Source: Paenibacillus selenitireducens (GTDB taxonomy: Bacteria > Bacillota > Bacilli > Paenibacillales > Paenibacillaceae). Taken from it: DNA of 64,000 nucleotides. The position numbers were made by a program, and so were the translations under genes. The notes beneath the pieces are model-generated. The model worked only from the letters and a program-made list of their open reading frames with translations. It was not told the origin of the DNA and did no database searches. Every line of letters begins with the position of its first letter. The first letter of the stretch is position 1. Shown piece by piece: positions 1 to 8,405 of the stretch. The stretch covers positions 186,027-250,026 of the forward strand of contig NZ_MSZX01000002.1 of assembly GCF_002021565.1 (NCBI RefSeq), given 5' to 3'.

Positions 1-953
1 AAGAATTAGCAAGAACTTATGAGGGAATCACGGTATTCCATGTCTATGATCACTGCACATTTATATTGAATTATCGTCACAGTCTAGCATTTAACCCGCA
101 CCACTATGTTCAAATCTATTTGGAGAAATTGCAGGAGAATTGCGAGTTGTATTTAAAAGTTCAGCTGCGGTTCTTGATCTTCTCGAACAACGTCGAGCTA
201 GAAGCGATGAATACGGCGCTTCATCACATGCAGGGGGATAAGTTCGCCGGGTATTATCATAAGGATCTGATCCACATGGTGGAAAGTTCTGAGACAAAGC
301 CAATATCCAGTCCAGCAAACGCGGCTCGTCAACAACGCCTATCGGAGATGGTTACTGCGATTCAAGCAGGACAACGTGAACAAGTGATGGCGTTACTCGA
401 TCAAGTCATCCAGACAACGGCTTCGGATACATTGGATCCGGCGGAGTTCATCGCGGAGTACTCCAGCACGCTACGTTATTTAGAAATGCAATCCACGAAA
501 CTGAATGTAGATGAGCGGTATTACGCTGTTCTGGAGTCGACACGGCATATCGAGGATACCGAGACCCTGCTTCGCTTGAAGCTAGAGGATTTATTAGAGA
601 GCCCGAGATCGTCCTCCGCATCCAAAGCGAGAGATTCGAAGCTTCAAGAAATTGACCAGTACTTGCTACAACACCTATCGGAGAATGTCACCTCGGTAGA
701 TGTCGCGCAGCATTTGTTTTTGAATCCAAGCTATTTCTCGCGGTATTTCAAACGGATGACCGATGAGAATTTCACGGATTATGTGCATCGGTTCAAGATG
801 AAAGCGGCAATGCAGATGATGGAGTATCCAAATGAAACGATTGAGATGATCTCCATAAAACTCGGGTACTCGGATCGTACCTATTTTACGAAAGTGTTCA
901 AGAAATACGTGGATATGACACCTGGTGAGTATAAGTCGAAATTGATCCAATAA
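1..953 (+). CDS. AraC-type response regulator (YesN-like), 5' truncated by window edge
   Basis: The reading frame is open from base 3 to the stop at 951-953, so the gene starts outside the window; a TTG at 66 is only an internal codon. The last ~100 residues form a double helix-turn-helix AraC/XylS DNA-binding domain: 'VTSVDVAQHLFLNPSYFSRYFK' region is the first helix pair and 'IEMISIKLGYSDRTYFTKVF' the second, ending in the typical '...TPGEY' tail. The preceding ~200 residues are helical and look like the linker region of YesN-type response regulators, whose receiver domain would lie upstream of the window. Such proteins pair with a YesM-type sensor kinase and usually control sugar ABC transporters; neither partner is visible here. 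The DNA-binding call is firm, the response-regulator assignment is inference. Confidence 0.8.
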   Translation, partial: ELARTYEGITVFHVYDHCTFILNYRHSLAFNPHHYVQIYLEKLQENCELYLKVQLRFLIFSNNVELEAMNTALHHMQGDKFAGYYHKDLIHMVESSETKPISSPANAARQQRLSEMVTAIQAGQREQVMALLDQVIQTTASDTLDPAEFIAEYSSTLRYLEMQSTKLNVDERYYAVLESTRHIEDTETLLRLKLEDLLESPRSSSASKARDSKLQEIDQYLLQHLSENVTSVDVAQHLFLNPSYFSRYFKRMTDENFTDYVHRFKMKAAMQMMEYPNETIEMISIKLGYSDRTYFTKVFKKYVDMTPGEYKSKLIQ

Positions 954-1003
954 GGGTGTGCTGGATGTACCTGGTCACCGAAAAATCACATTTGGATGAA
1001 ATG

Positions 1004-1030
1004 AAACCTCGTCACAGGCGGGGTTTTTCT
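1004..1030 (+). terminator. Rho-independent terminator after the AraC-type regulator
   Basis: An 8-bp stem (AAACCTCG with CGGGGTTT, one G-T pair) encloses a short loop and runs into TTTTTCTC. It lies 50 bases after the stop codon of the regulator gene. Confidence 0.75.
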
Positions 1031-1079
1031 CAATATTCTAGAATTTATACCTTTTCGAGAGATAGCCGAAATCAAATTA

Positions 1080-1335
1080 GGATGCAGGGAATGGAGCGAA
1101 ATGAACGGACACAGGAGACCTTAATGATGCCAAAAGCACTCAAAATGCAGGGTGAACGGACACAGCAGCTCTTATCATGCTAAACATAAGCTATATACCC
1201 ATGATTCGAATGGAATAAGGGCATCTGAGTCCGAAAAAACGGCTAATCTATGAGCATAGCAAACAATAAGGTCTCTCATGTCCGTTATCGCATCTATCCA
1301 CAGACTTATAGGTTCAAACAATAAAGGATCGTCGA
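1080..1335. repeat. Cluster of short degenerate repeats in non-coding DNA (family A)
   Basis: The gap 954-1508 has no convincing gene. It holds at least four imperfect copies of a ~20-base unit with the core CGGACNCAG..GNYCTTATT: two on the plus strand (around 1105-1128 and 1155-1178) and two inverted (around 1213-1233 and 1266-1292, read as AACGGACATGAGAGACCTT on the minus strand). Each copy is followed at its A/T-rich end by TTAATG/TTATTG. This is a small intergenic repeat cluster of unknown function. Confidence 0.5.
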
Positions 1336-1382
1336 GTGATCCCTGACGGTTTTTCTCATTTTGGCATTAACCCGGTTAGATC

Positions 1383-1410
1383 TTGACTTTCCGGCGAAGC
1401 ACACTATACT
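1383..1410 (+). promoter_or_regulatory. Sigma-A type promoter of the LysR gene
   Basis: TTGACT at 1383-1388 and TATACT at 1405-1410 are separated by 16 bases. The LysR gene starts about 100 bases downstream, leaving room for an operator or autoregulation region. Confidence 0.6.
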
Positions 1411-1508
1411 AAATACAAAATATGTCATGCAGCACTTTATTTTTTTGCTTATAAAACCAAGTTAATCGGGAAGTTAAATATGAATTTAAATCAAAGGGGG
1501 AGTTATGG

Positions 1509-2405
1509 GTGAATATTGAGAATATCGAGGCCTTTGTCTACGTGATCCATTTCGGGAGTTTTAACAAAGCGGCTGATGCCTTGTTCTTATCGCAACCGTC
1601 CGTGACCGCGCGTATTCAGTCCCTTGAGCGTGAGTTAGACTGCCTGTTGTTTATTCGCGAAGGGAAGAAGATCGCTTTGACGCCGAAGGGCAAGCAGTTC
1701 ATTCCTTATGCACAGCAAATTCTGGGGTCGTATCAGAAAGGAAAAGAGCATGTCCAGCAGAAGAAGGCGGTACCAAATACGCTGCGCATCGGGTGCACGG
1801 TCTCTGTCGCCAATTATATGCTGCCGGAGCTGCTGCCTCGATTGAAACTCAAGTACCCTGATTTGAATATCAAAGTGACGACGGCAGTCACGGATGAGGT
1901 GGTTCGAAGAGTCTTGAATCACGAAGCCGATCTCGGTCTCGTCAGGCAGGTTACCCACCCCAATATGGAATCGACGAAATTTCATGACGATGAAATTCGA
2001 TTATTTGTCCCAGAGGGTCATCCCTTTATTGAGAAAAGTATGGTATCCATGGAGCAGGTAGTCCAGGAGGCGCTCGTATTCTATGAGTGTGGATCCTTGG
2101 ATTGGGTACGCGTGCATCGACTGTTCGAGAATTTGGAGCAATCCCCGCAATTTGATTATCAAGTCGACAATTATGAGACGGCCAAAAAGCTTGTCCTCAA
2201 GAAAATGGGCATTGGCTTTCTTCCCAGATTATCAGTGGAACAAGAAGTGCGGAACAAACAGCTGTATGCGATTGATCTGCCGGAGGTATCCGGAATTTCG
2301 CTGCAGACGAACCTAATTGCGCTGAAGGGAGAGCATAGCGTACTATACAAAACGATGTTAGAACTTGGAAAAACGCTTTCATTGAACATTTCTATTCATA
2401 AATAG
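1509..2405 (+). CDS. LysR-family regulator of the sulfur operon (YtlI/AscR-like)
   Basis: 298 residues, usual LysR length. The N-terminal winged helix-turn-helix is clear ('FNKAADALFLSQPSVTARIQ', residues ~18-37), followed by the periplasmic-binding-like effector domain. The start is GTG at 1509, with AAAGGGGGAG a few bases upstream; an ATG at 1505 is out of frame. It is of the CysL/YtlI subtype by general appearance, and it lies directly upstream of, and in line with, a cystine uptake/sulfur salvage operon. In B. subtilis the LysR activator YtlI (AscR) controls the matching ytmI operon, so the same role is inferred here. Effector and binding site are not proven by the sequence. Confidence 0.8.
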   Translation: MNIENIEAFVYVIHFGSFNKAADALFLSQPSVTARIQSLERELDCLLFIREGKKIALTPKGKQFIPYAQQILGSYQKGKEHVQQKKAVPNTLRIGCTVSVANYMLPELLPRLKLKYPDLNIKVTTAVTDEVVRRVLNHEADLGLVRQVTHPNMESTKFHDDEIRLFVPEGHPFIEKSMVSMEQVVQEALVFYECGSLDWVRVHRLFENLEQSPQFDYQVDNYETAKKLVLKKMGIGFLPRLSVEQEVRNKQLYAIDLPEVSGISLQTNLIALKGEHSVLYKTMLELGKTLSLNISIHK

Positions 2406-2427
2406 AAATGCTCTATTAGAGAACGGA

Positions 2428-2457
2428 TTGACGATTTCAAGTGTCGGGTGCTACATT
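2428..2457 (+). promoter_or_regulatory. Candidate promoter of the cystine/sulfur operon
   Basis: TTGACG at 2428-2433 and TACATT at 2452-2457 are 18 bases apart, in the 161-base gap between the LysR gene and the operon. Downstream, at 2497-2525, is a leader hairpin with a perfect 8-bp stem (ATCATTGC/GCAATGAT) and no T-tract; its role is unknown. Confidence 0.45.
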
Positions 2458-2566
2458 TATTACCATAATTCATAGATAACCGATGAGAAAAGTTGGATCA
2501 TTGCATGCAGGGCCCGAGCAATGATGTAACGAATACCAAGGTTCATATCCCAGGAGGAATGGAGAA

Positions 2567-2722
2567 ATGAGTGAAAAGATTCGATTAGCCACATTGAAGG
2601 ATGCTTCAGAACTGCTGGATGTAACGCTTCGTGCGTATGAACCCATTCGTGAGCTAGGTTTGAACCCTGATTTATTTTTACAACAAAACCAAGAATTTCT
2701 ATATGAATTAACGGAAAAATAA
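2567..2722 (+). pseudogene. N-terminal stub of a GNAT acetyltransferase (SnaA/YtmI-like)
   Basis: A strong ribosome binding site (AGGAGGAATGGAG) precedes an ATG at 2567 and a frame of only 51 codons. The first ~31 residues read like the N-terminus of a GNAT acetyltransferase ('IRLATLKDASELLDVTLRAY', then EPIRELG), the type of protein encoded first in the B. subtilis ytmI operon, where SnaA acetylates S-(2-succino)cysteine. The frame then runs into unrelated residues and stops; the acetyl-CoA binding core is missing. I infer a large 3' deletion that kept the operon leader and translation start. Its translation may now serve only to couple the downstream lipoprotein gene, 30 bases away. Confidence 0.65.
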
Positions 2723-2752
2723 AATGAACGATAGGATATGGAGGGAAACCGT

Positions 2753-3604
2753 ATGAAAAAATTGAACCTCGTTATCATTTTTGCACTACTTCTGACCATG
2801 GCAGCAGGTTGCGGAGCGTCCAAAACGAGCTCGCCAGCGAACACAAGCAATGGTTCCACCGTTAAGGCGGATGGGGATAGCGGCAAGAAGGAAGCAGTGA
2901 AGAAAATTATTGTCGGAACGGGAACAGGGTTTCCGAACGTGTGCTTTATCAATGATAAAGGAGAACTGGACGGCTTTGATGTGGAGCTGGTGAAGGAAAT
3001 CGATAAACGCCTCCCAGAGATTGAGATTGAATTCAAGACGATGGAATTCTCGAACCTGTTATTAAGCTTAGAGACGAAAAAGATTGATTTTGTAGCCCAT
3101 CAAATGGAGAAGAATCCGGATCGTGAAGAAAGATATTTGTTCAACAACGAGCCTTATAATATTTTCCCGAACAAAATCACGGTTCATGATACGAACGAAT
3201 CGATCCACTCCATTGATGATTTGAAAGGCAAGAAAGTCATCGTCGGGGCGACCAGTGCCGAGGCCTACATTGTTGAGCAATATAACAAAACCCATGATGA
3301 TGCGATTCACATCGTATATACCAAGGCTGGGGATGACGCGGTTAATCAACTAAAATCAGGCCGAGTGGATGCAACGATCAGCACGCAATTTGCCGTAGAT
3401 TTCCTGAATCAATCTGTGAAGGCGGAGCAGAAAACCGTTGGCGAGGTATTAACGAATTCTAAAGTGTTCTATATTCTGCGCAAAGGGGATACGGAACTTG
3501 CTGGAAAGTTAGATAAGGCTCTTCAACAAATCAAGGCCGATGGTACATTAGGCAAGTTAAGCGAAAAGTGGCTTGGACGTGATTATTCTCATGAAACGAA
3601 GTAA
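2753..3604 (+). CDS. Cystine/amino-acid ABC transporter substrate-binding lipoprotein (TcyJ/TcyK-like)
   Basis: 283 residues, a family 3 extracellular solute-binding protein. The N-terminus is a lipoprotein signal peptide with lipobox MAAGC, so the mature protein is anchored to the outer face of the membrane at that Cys. Typical features of the family are 'DGFDVELVKEIDKRL' and 'LKGKKVIVGATSAEAYIVEQ'. The start is placed at ATG 2753 because GGAGGG lies seven bases before it; the upstream in-frame ATG at 2738 overlaps that site. It is followed by two permeases and an ATPase in the order of B. subtilis tcyJKLMN, where two such lipoproteins (TcyJ, TcyK) occur; here there is one. Substrate (cystine or related sulfur amino acid) is inferred from context. 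Confidence 0.8.
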   Translation: MKKLNLVIIFALLLTMAAGCGASKTSSPANTSNGSTVKADGDSGKKEAVKKIIVGTGTGFPNVCFINDKGELDGFDVELVKEIDKRLPEIEIEFKTMEFSNLLLSLETKKIDFVAHQMEKNPDREERYLFNNEPYNIFPNKITVHDTNESIHSIDDLKGKKVIVGATSAEAYIVEQYNKTHDDAIHIVYTKAGDDAVNQLKSGRVDATISTQFAVDFLNQSVKAEQKTVGEVLTNSKVFYILRKGDTELAGKLDKALQQIKADGTLGKLSEKWLGRDYSHETK

Positions 3605-3609
3605 TTCAC

Positions 3610-3693
3610 GGACCAATCTGTGTCGATGGAATCTATCAGGCGGTTATTGATACGGATCTGACGCACCTCGAAGAGGTACTTCTAATCAAATAG
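3610..3693 (+). pseudogene. Possible gene remnant between lipoprotein and permease genes
   Basis: The 103-base gap after the lipoprotein gene can be read, in a different frame and with no start codon, as a protein-like C-terminus ('GIYQAVIDTDLTHLEEVLLI') ending in TAG at 3691-3693. The residue mix is coding-like and hydrophobic/acidic alternating, but I do not recognise the family. It may be the tail of a deleted gene, perhaps linked to the loss seen at 2567-2722. Confidence 0.3.
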
Positions 3694-3743
3694 CTCCCGA
3701 AGGAGCCGTGCGAAATAATTTAGCGAAAGGTTCAGGATGCGTT

Positions 3744-4439
3744 ATGGGAAAATCGTTCGATATCGGACTGATTCTCGATTTTATACCCAAATTGCTAGGG
3801 TATGTGCACGTTACCTTCCTGATTCTTGCAGGCGCAATTCTCATCGGCATCGTAATCGGGTTCCTGGTTGCGCTGCCGCGCCTGTATCGAATTCCTGTGT
3901 TGGCACAAATCGCGGCGGTCTATGTTTCTTTTATCCGGGGTACCCCGATATTGATTCAGCTCTTCTTAATCTATTACGGATTACCAGAGCTTCTAAAGCT
4001 TGTATCGATTGATATTTCGCAATGGTCCAGCATGTTCTTCGTTATTGTGACCTATGGCTTAAGCATTGGAGGATTGTTCTCCGAAGTGATTCGAGCTGCG
4101 GTGACGAGCGTGGAGCGCGGACAGACAGAGGCGGCTTATTCCATTGGGATGAGCCCGTTTGTTGCATTCATTCGGATTGTTCTGCCCCAATCCTTCGCCA
4201 TTGCGCTGCCGAACTTGGCGAATCTGATTATCGCCTACATGAAGGATACATCGTTAGCCTTCTCCATTGGCGTCATGGACATGACAGGGCGCGGACAGAC
4301 GTTGGGGACGACAACAAGCCATTTTCTTGAAGTCTATATTTCACTTGCCGTCATTTATTATCTGGTATGTATTCTTCTGGAATCGATTTTCTCCAGAATG
4401 GAAAAAAGAGTATCTCGTTATGAACGTAAATTTGGGTAG
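3744..4439 (+). CDS. Cystine/amino-acid ABC transporter permease (TcyL-like)
   Basis: 231 residues with five or so membrane segments and the HisM/GlnP-type signature: 'FIRGTPILIQLFLIYYGLP' near residue 65-85 and the EAA loop 'EAAYSIGMSPFVAFIRIVLP' that contacts the ATPase. I use ATG 3744 with TCAGGA six bases upstream; a GTG at 3708 would add 12 non-hydrophobic residues, and its AAGGAG is too close. It forms a heteromeric channel with the next permease, powered by the ATPase at 5168. Confidence 0.8.
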   Translation: MGKSFDIGLILDFIPKLLGYVHVTFLILAGAILIGIVIGFLVALPRLYRIPVLAQIAAVYVSFIRGTPILIQLFLIYYGLPELLKLVSIDISQWSSMFFVIVTYGLSIGGLFSEVIRAAVTSVERGQTEAAYSIGMSPFVAFIRIVLPQSFAIALPNLANLIIAYMKDTSLAFSIGVMDMTGRGQTLGTTTSHFLEVYISLAVIYYLVCILLESIFSRMEKRVSRYERKFG

Positions 4440-4460
4440 CGGTTGGCAGGAGGGGTGAAA

Positions 4461-5171
4461 ATGCAGCTAGATATTTCATTTATCATGACCGCTTTTTTGG
4501 AAATCTTACAAGCGCTGCCGTTGACGCTGGCGATTACGTTCGTGCCGCTTGTGATCGGGTTTGGCATCGGCATTGGGATTGCGTTGATCCGATTGTATGA
4601 GGTGCGATACATCCACCGCGTTGCCGGATTCTATGTATCGTTCCTGCGAGGGACGCCGCTGATTCTGCATATTTACATCGTGTATCTTGGCATTCCGATG
4701 ATCTTCGATCGATTGTCAGCACATTTTGGATGGGGGATGAACTCCAGCTCCATTCCGTTGATTATATTTATTTTCATTGCCTTTTCGTTAAATGCAGGAG
4801 CATATATGTCGGAGATTATTCGATCGGGAATTCTCGCTGTGAATAAAGGAGAGATTGAAGCCGCGTATTCCATTGGAATGACAACCCGGCAAGCGATGTG
4901 GCGAATTGTTCTGCCCCAGGCATTGCTCATCAGCCTGCCGAATTTGTGCAACATGTTTATCGGATTGCTGCATGGCTCATCCCTTGCTTTCTCGATCTCA
5001 TTATTGGAAATCAACGGGAAAGCAAGCATTGTTGCTTCAACGAACTGGAAGTTCGTAGAGTCCTATATCGCGGCTGCGATCATCTATTGGGGACTGACGT
5101 TGATCGCTGAGCAGATTACAGGATTACTCGAGAAACGGTTAAGAACATTTGCTAAGGGGGGCGTCGCATGA
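4461..5171 (+). CDS. Cystine/amino-acid ABC transporter permease (TcyM-like)
   Basis: 236 residues, second permease of the same transporter and clearly a paralogue of its upstream neighbour ('FLRGTPLILHIYIVYLGIP', then EAA loop 'EAAYSIGMTTRQAMWRIVLP'). ATG 4461 follows AGGAGGGG at proper spacing, so the TTG at 4443 is rejected. Its stop codon overlaps the start of the ATPase gene (ATGA at 5168-5171), implying translational coupling. Confidence 0.85.
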   Translation: MQLDISFIMTAFLEILQALPLTLAITFVPLVIGFGIGIGIALIRLYEVRYIHRVAGFYVSFLRGTPLILHIYIVYLGIPMIFDRLSAHFGWGMNSSSIPLIIFIFIAFSLNAGAYMSEIIRSGILAVNKGEIEAAYSIGMTTRQAMWRIVLPQALLISLPNLCNMFIGLLHGSSLAFSISLLEINGKASIVASTNWKFVESYIAAAIIYWGLTLIAEQITGLLEKRLRTFAKGGVA

Positions 5172-5920
5172 TTCAACTGCGCAATATTCGCAAAACGTAC
5201 GGCAAACACTCGGTTCTGAACGGTATTAATATTACAGTGGAAAAAGGGGATGTCATCGCAATTCTAGGGCCAAGCGGCTCGGGGAAAACAACGTTATTGC
5301 GATGCATTAATTTCCTGGAGCACCCGAATGAAGGGGAGATCACCATCGGAGAGGTTGCGGTAGATTGCAAGCATGCGAGCAAAAAAGACGTACTCGCGCT
5401 TCGTCGAAAGACAGCGATGGTGTTCCAGCATTACAATCTTTTCAAGCATAAGACAGTATTGCAGAATGTGATGGAAGGACTCACGGTCGTTCAGAAGATG
5501 CCGGCTGAAGAAGCAAGAGAGATTAGTCTGCTGATGCTTGCGAAGGTCGGATTAACTCATAAAGCGGATAGCTATCCAAGTCAGCTCTCGGGCGGACAGC
5601 AGCAGCGGGTTGGTATTGCTCGTGCCCTTGCGTTGAATCCAGAAGTGATTCTGTTCGATGAACCAACTTCCTCCTTGGACCCTGAGTTGGTTGGCGAAGT
5701 GTTGACGGTCATTCAGAATATTGCACAAGAAGGCGTTACGATGATCGTGGTGACGCATGAAATGGGATTTGCGCGGGATATTTCCAACCATATCGTATTC
5801 ATGGAAGAGGGGCGGATTATTGAAGAAGGGAAACCTCAAGACATATTCAATGCACCGAAGGAAGAACGGACAAAACAATTCTTCAAACGTTTTACGAATG
5901 AGTGGAGCTACTCCATCTAA
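5168..5920 (+). CDS. Cystine/amino-acid ABC transporter ATPase (TcyN-like)
   Basis: 250 residues, full-length polar amino acid type ABC ATPase. Visible motifs: Walker A GPSGSGKTT (~34-42), Q-loop at MVFQHYNLF, signature LSGGQQQRVGIARAL, Walker B VILFDEPTSSLD and the switch histidine in VVTHEMGFA. It overlaps the preceding permease by four bases and completes the importer formed with the genes at 2753, 3744 and 4461. Confidence 0.9.
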   Translation: MIQLRNIRKTYGKHSVLNGINITVEKGDVIAILGPSGSGKTTLLRCINFLEHPNEGEITIGEVAVDCKHASKKDVLALRRKTAMVFQHYNLFKHKTVLQNVMEGLTVVQKMPAEEAREISLLMLAKVGLTHKADSYPSQLSGGQQQRVGIARALALNPEVILFDEPTSSLDPELVGEVLTVIQNIAQEGVTMIVVTHEMGFARDISNHIVFMEEGRIIEEGKPQDIFNAPKEERTKQFFKRFTNEWSYSI

Positions 5921-5933
5921 GGGGGATACGAAG

Positions 5934-6953
5934 ATGACGTTGAAATTAAGCATTCTGGATCAGAGCATCATCTATGAGGGCGATACGGCAGTAACGGCAA
6001 TACAGAAGACGATACGATTAGCACAAAAGGCGGAGGAGTTAGGTTACCATCGGTTTTGGGTATCTGAGCACCACGACTCCGATTCACTTGCAGGATCATC
6101 TCCCGAAGTTCTTATTGCTCATTTGCTCGCCAAGACGGAGCGGATTCGTATCGGTTCTGGCGGTGTGATGCTGCAGCATTACAGTCCTTACAAAGTGGCT
6201 GAGAATTTCAATCTGTTGGCGACATTGGCGCCTGGCCGCGTGGATCTGGGGATTGGGAGGGCGCCTGGAGGCCTTCCGCGCTCGACTAGAGCACTGCAGC
6301 TAGGGCATGGACAAGAAGTGCCTAGCTTAACGGACAAAGTAATTGAACTTGAGAAGTACATTCATGATCAATTAGAAGATGATCATCCCTTGGCTGGTTT
6401 GAAGGCAAGTCCCGTACCCGCTCAGCCTGCAGAACTCTATTTGTTAGGCACGACGGTCGTGAGCGCGCAATCCGCGGCAGAACGGGGACTTCCGTATGTG
6501 TTTGCGCTTTTTATCAATAGTGACGAGTCTGTTGCGTGGGAGGCGCTTCAAGTTTATCGCGAGCATTTTCGATCAGACAAAGGGGCTGAGCCTCAGACCT
6601 TGCTTGCTCTTAGCGTTATTGTAGCGGATACGGATGAAGAAGCACGGAAGCTGGCATCCGATTTTAAGGCGGTTAAAATTCATCTGGCAAGTGGGAAAAC
6701 CTATAATTTAGGCAAAGTAGAACAAGCTGAGGAATTCGGTAGACAGTCTGGGGAAGCATACACCATTGAAGTGAAAGAAGCGAATATTGTACATGGATCA
6801 GGCGAAACGGTTCGTCGAAAATTACTCGAGATTCAACAGAAGTATGGCGTAGACGAATTCATCATAACATCCATTGTAAAGGACTTCGATGACCGGATTC
6901 GTTCGTTCGAACAGTTAAGTCACGTGTTCATAGAGACTACAGCACAACGTTAA
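5934..6953 (+). CDS. LLM-class flavin-dependent oxidoreductase (YtmO/CmoO-like)
   Basis: 339 residues, bacterial luciferase-like monooxygenase fold. Typical stretches are 'AEELGYHRFWVSEHHDSDSL', 'RIGSGGVMLQHYSPYKVAE' and 'APGRVDLGIGRAPGG'. The start is ATG 5934, 13 bases after the ATPase stop with GGGGGA just upstream; longer in-frame starts lie inside the ATPase gene. In B. subtilis the equivalent operon gene ytmO (cmoO) belongs to S-(2-succino)cysteine breakdown. A second monooxygenase gene (ytnJ type) of that pathway is not present here, so the exact oxidation step is uncertain. Confidence 0.8.
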   Translation: MTLKLSILDQSIIYEGDTAVTAIQKTIRLAQKAEELGYHRFWVSEHHDSDSLAGSSPEVLIAHLLAKTERIRIGSGGVMLQHYSPYKVAENFNLLATLAPGRVDLGIGRAPGGLPRSTRALQLGHGQEVPSLTDKVIELEKYIHDQLEDDHPLAGLKASPVPAQPAELYLLGTTVVSAQSAAERGLPYVFALFINSDESVAWEALQVYREHFRSDKGAEPQTLLALSVIVADTDEEARKLASDFKAVKIHLASGKTYNLGKVEQAEEFGRQSGEAYTIEVKEANIVHGSGETVRRKLLEIQQKYGVDEFIITSIVKDFDDRIRSFEQLSHVFIETTAQR

Positions 6954-6978
6954 GTTGAACGAAAGGCGGTATTGATGA

Positions 6979-8148
6979 GTGGCAAACGAGACAATCGAAC
7001 ACATCGTCAACGATTTAGATGCAAGATTGGTAGAGATTCGACGCCATTTGCACCAATATCCCGAAGTAGCTCATGAAGAATTTGAGACCACGAAATCGAT
7101 ACGCCAGTGGCTAGAACAAGCAGGGATTTCCATCCTGGAGCTTCCGTTAGCAACCGGTGTAATCGCAGAAGTGAGAGGGAAGCTGGAGGGACCGGTTATT
7201 GCGATCCGGGCGGATATTGATGCGCTGCCGATTCAGGAGGCAACTGAGCTTCCTTATGCCTCACGGATCCCGGGGAAAATGCATGCTTGCGGACATGACT
7301 TTCATACCGCTGCTGTTCTTGGGGCGGCATACTTACTGAAGGAACGAGAACAGGAATTGCAAGGCACCGTGCGATTCCTGTTCCAGCCGGCAGAAGAGAA
7401 AGGGACCGGAGCCCTTCACCTGATTGAACTTGGTGTATTGGAAGAAGTTCAGGCGATTTTTGGGATGCATAACAAACCTGATCTTCCTGTGGGAACCGTC
7501 GGAATTAGAGAAGGATCGTTGATGGCGAGTGTGGATGGGTTCGAGATTGTGATCGAAGGGGTGGGCACACATGCTGCTGTGCCCGATGGCGGTGTAGATC
7601 CGATCGTCGTATCGGCGCAGGTGGTGACGGCGTTGCAATCGATCGTAAGTCGCAATGTGAGTTCCTTGGACAGCGCGGTTGTGAGCGTGAGCAAGATTCA
7701 CAGCGGAACGACATGGAATGTTATTCCACAGAACGCTGTGCTAGAAGGAACGATCCGCTCCTTCCGGGATGAGGTGCGGGAGCGGGTGCTCGCGAATTTT
7801 AGCCGTATCGTTCATGGCGTTGCGGAAGCGTTAGGAGCAGCAGCCCGAATCCGATTCTATCCGGGCCCACCGGCAGTGCAGAACGATAAAGCATTGACGG
7901 CCTGGTCCGTCGAAGCAGCGAACGAAGCGGGATTACATGTCGTCACACCGCAGCCTTCCCCTGGCGGTGAGGATTTCGCCTTCTACCAACAGCAGATACC
8001 CGGGTCCTTCGTCTTCATGGGAACATCCGGTAATCATGAGTGGCATCATCCATCATTCACAGTGGATGAACAGGCGCTAAGTCCTAGCGCAAGATATTTC
8101 GCGATACTCGCAGAGCGGGCTTTGGCGAGGCTGGTGGCAGAAGTCTGA
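6979..8148 (+). CDS. M20D amidohydrolase / N-acyl amino acid deacylase (YtnL/SndA-like)
   Basis: 389 residues, full-length M20 family metallohydrolase. The metal-binding stretch MHACGHDFHTAA, 'FLFQPAEEKGTGA' and GMHNKPDLPVGT are all present, as is the late HEWHHPSF with a metal-ligand His. It should remove an acyl group from an amino acid; in the B. subtilis pathway the paralogue releases cysteine from N-acetylcysteine. That would need an acetyltransferase upstream, which in this operon is broken (2567-2722), so the substrate may differ or acetylation is supplied elsewhere. GTG 6979 is used, with AAAGGCGG about ten bases upstream. Confidence 0.8.
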   Translation: MANETIEHIVNDLDARLVEIRRHLHQYPEVAHEEFETTKSIRQWLEQAGISILELPLATGVIAEVRGKLEGPVIAIRADIDALPIQEATELPYASRIPGKMHACGHDFHTAAVLGAAYLLKEREQELQGTVRFLFQPAEEKGTGALHLIELGVLEEVQAIFGMHNKPDLPVGTVGIREGSLMASVDGFEIVIEGVGTHAAVPDGGVDPIVVSAQVVTALQSIVSRNVSSLDSAVVSVSKIHSGTTWNVIPQNAVLEGTIRSFRDEVRERVLANFSRIVHGVAEALGAAARIRFYPGPPAVQNDKALTAWSVEAANEAGLHVVTPQPSPGGEDFAFYQQQIPGSFVFMGTSGNHEWHHPSFTVDEQALSPSARYFAILAERALARLVAEV

Positions 8149-8264
8149 ACAGTGGGTAGGAAGAAAAAGAAAAAATAAATATGAAGCAAAAAGTCGGACA
8201 TACGGATGTCCACATTCGATGTATATAATAGCGATAGAACAGCATCAAGGAAGACCTCCATTGA

Positions 8265-8390
8265 AATAAAGAGTTTTACTCAACCTGCTTCATCACAGCT
8301 TCCGTGGTTGATCCTTTTGGGAATATCCTAGGCATCATGTACAATCAACACTATTTGGAAGTACTTGGCCGAGGGGGAAGAGACAGATAA
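8265..8390 (+). pseudogene. C-terminal remnant of a VOC (glyoxalase-like) family gene
   Basis: In the gap 8149-8468 one frame reads into a recognisable C-terminus of a vicinal-oxygen-chelate protein: 'VVDPFGNILGIMYNQHYLEV' and a stop at 8388-8390. The DPFGN motif followed by LGI(M)YNxHY is characteristic of that family's last strand. There is no start codon and the rest of the gene (about 100 codons) is missing. A TATAAT at 8224-8229 and AAGGAAGACCTCC nearby may be leftovers of its expression signals. Confidence 0.6.
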
Positions 8391-8405
8391 GCACCAAGTG
8401 AAATA

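Noticed and set aside
956-1183. 75-codon open frame after the first regulator gene
   Set aside because: It runs through a terminator and the family A repeats, has no ribosome binding site and no coding character.
2497-2525. Leader hairpin before the sulfur operon as a riboswitch (S-box or T-box)
   Set aside because: Only an 8-bp stem is visible; none of the conserved S-box or T-box sequence elements and no terminator follow.
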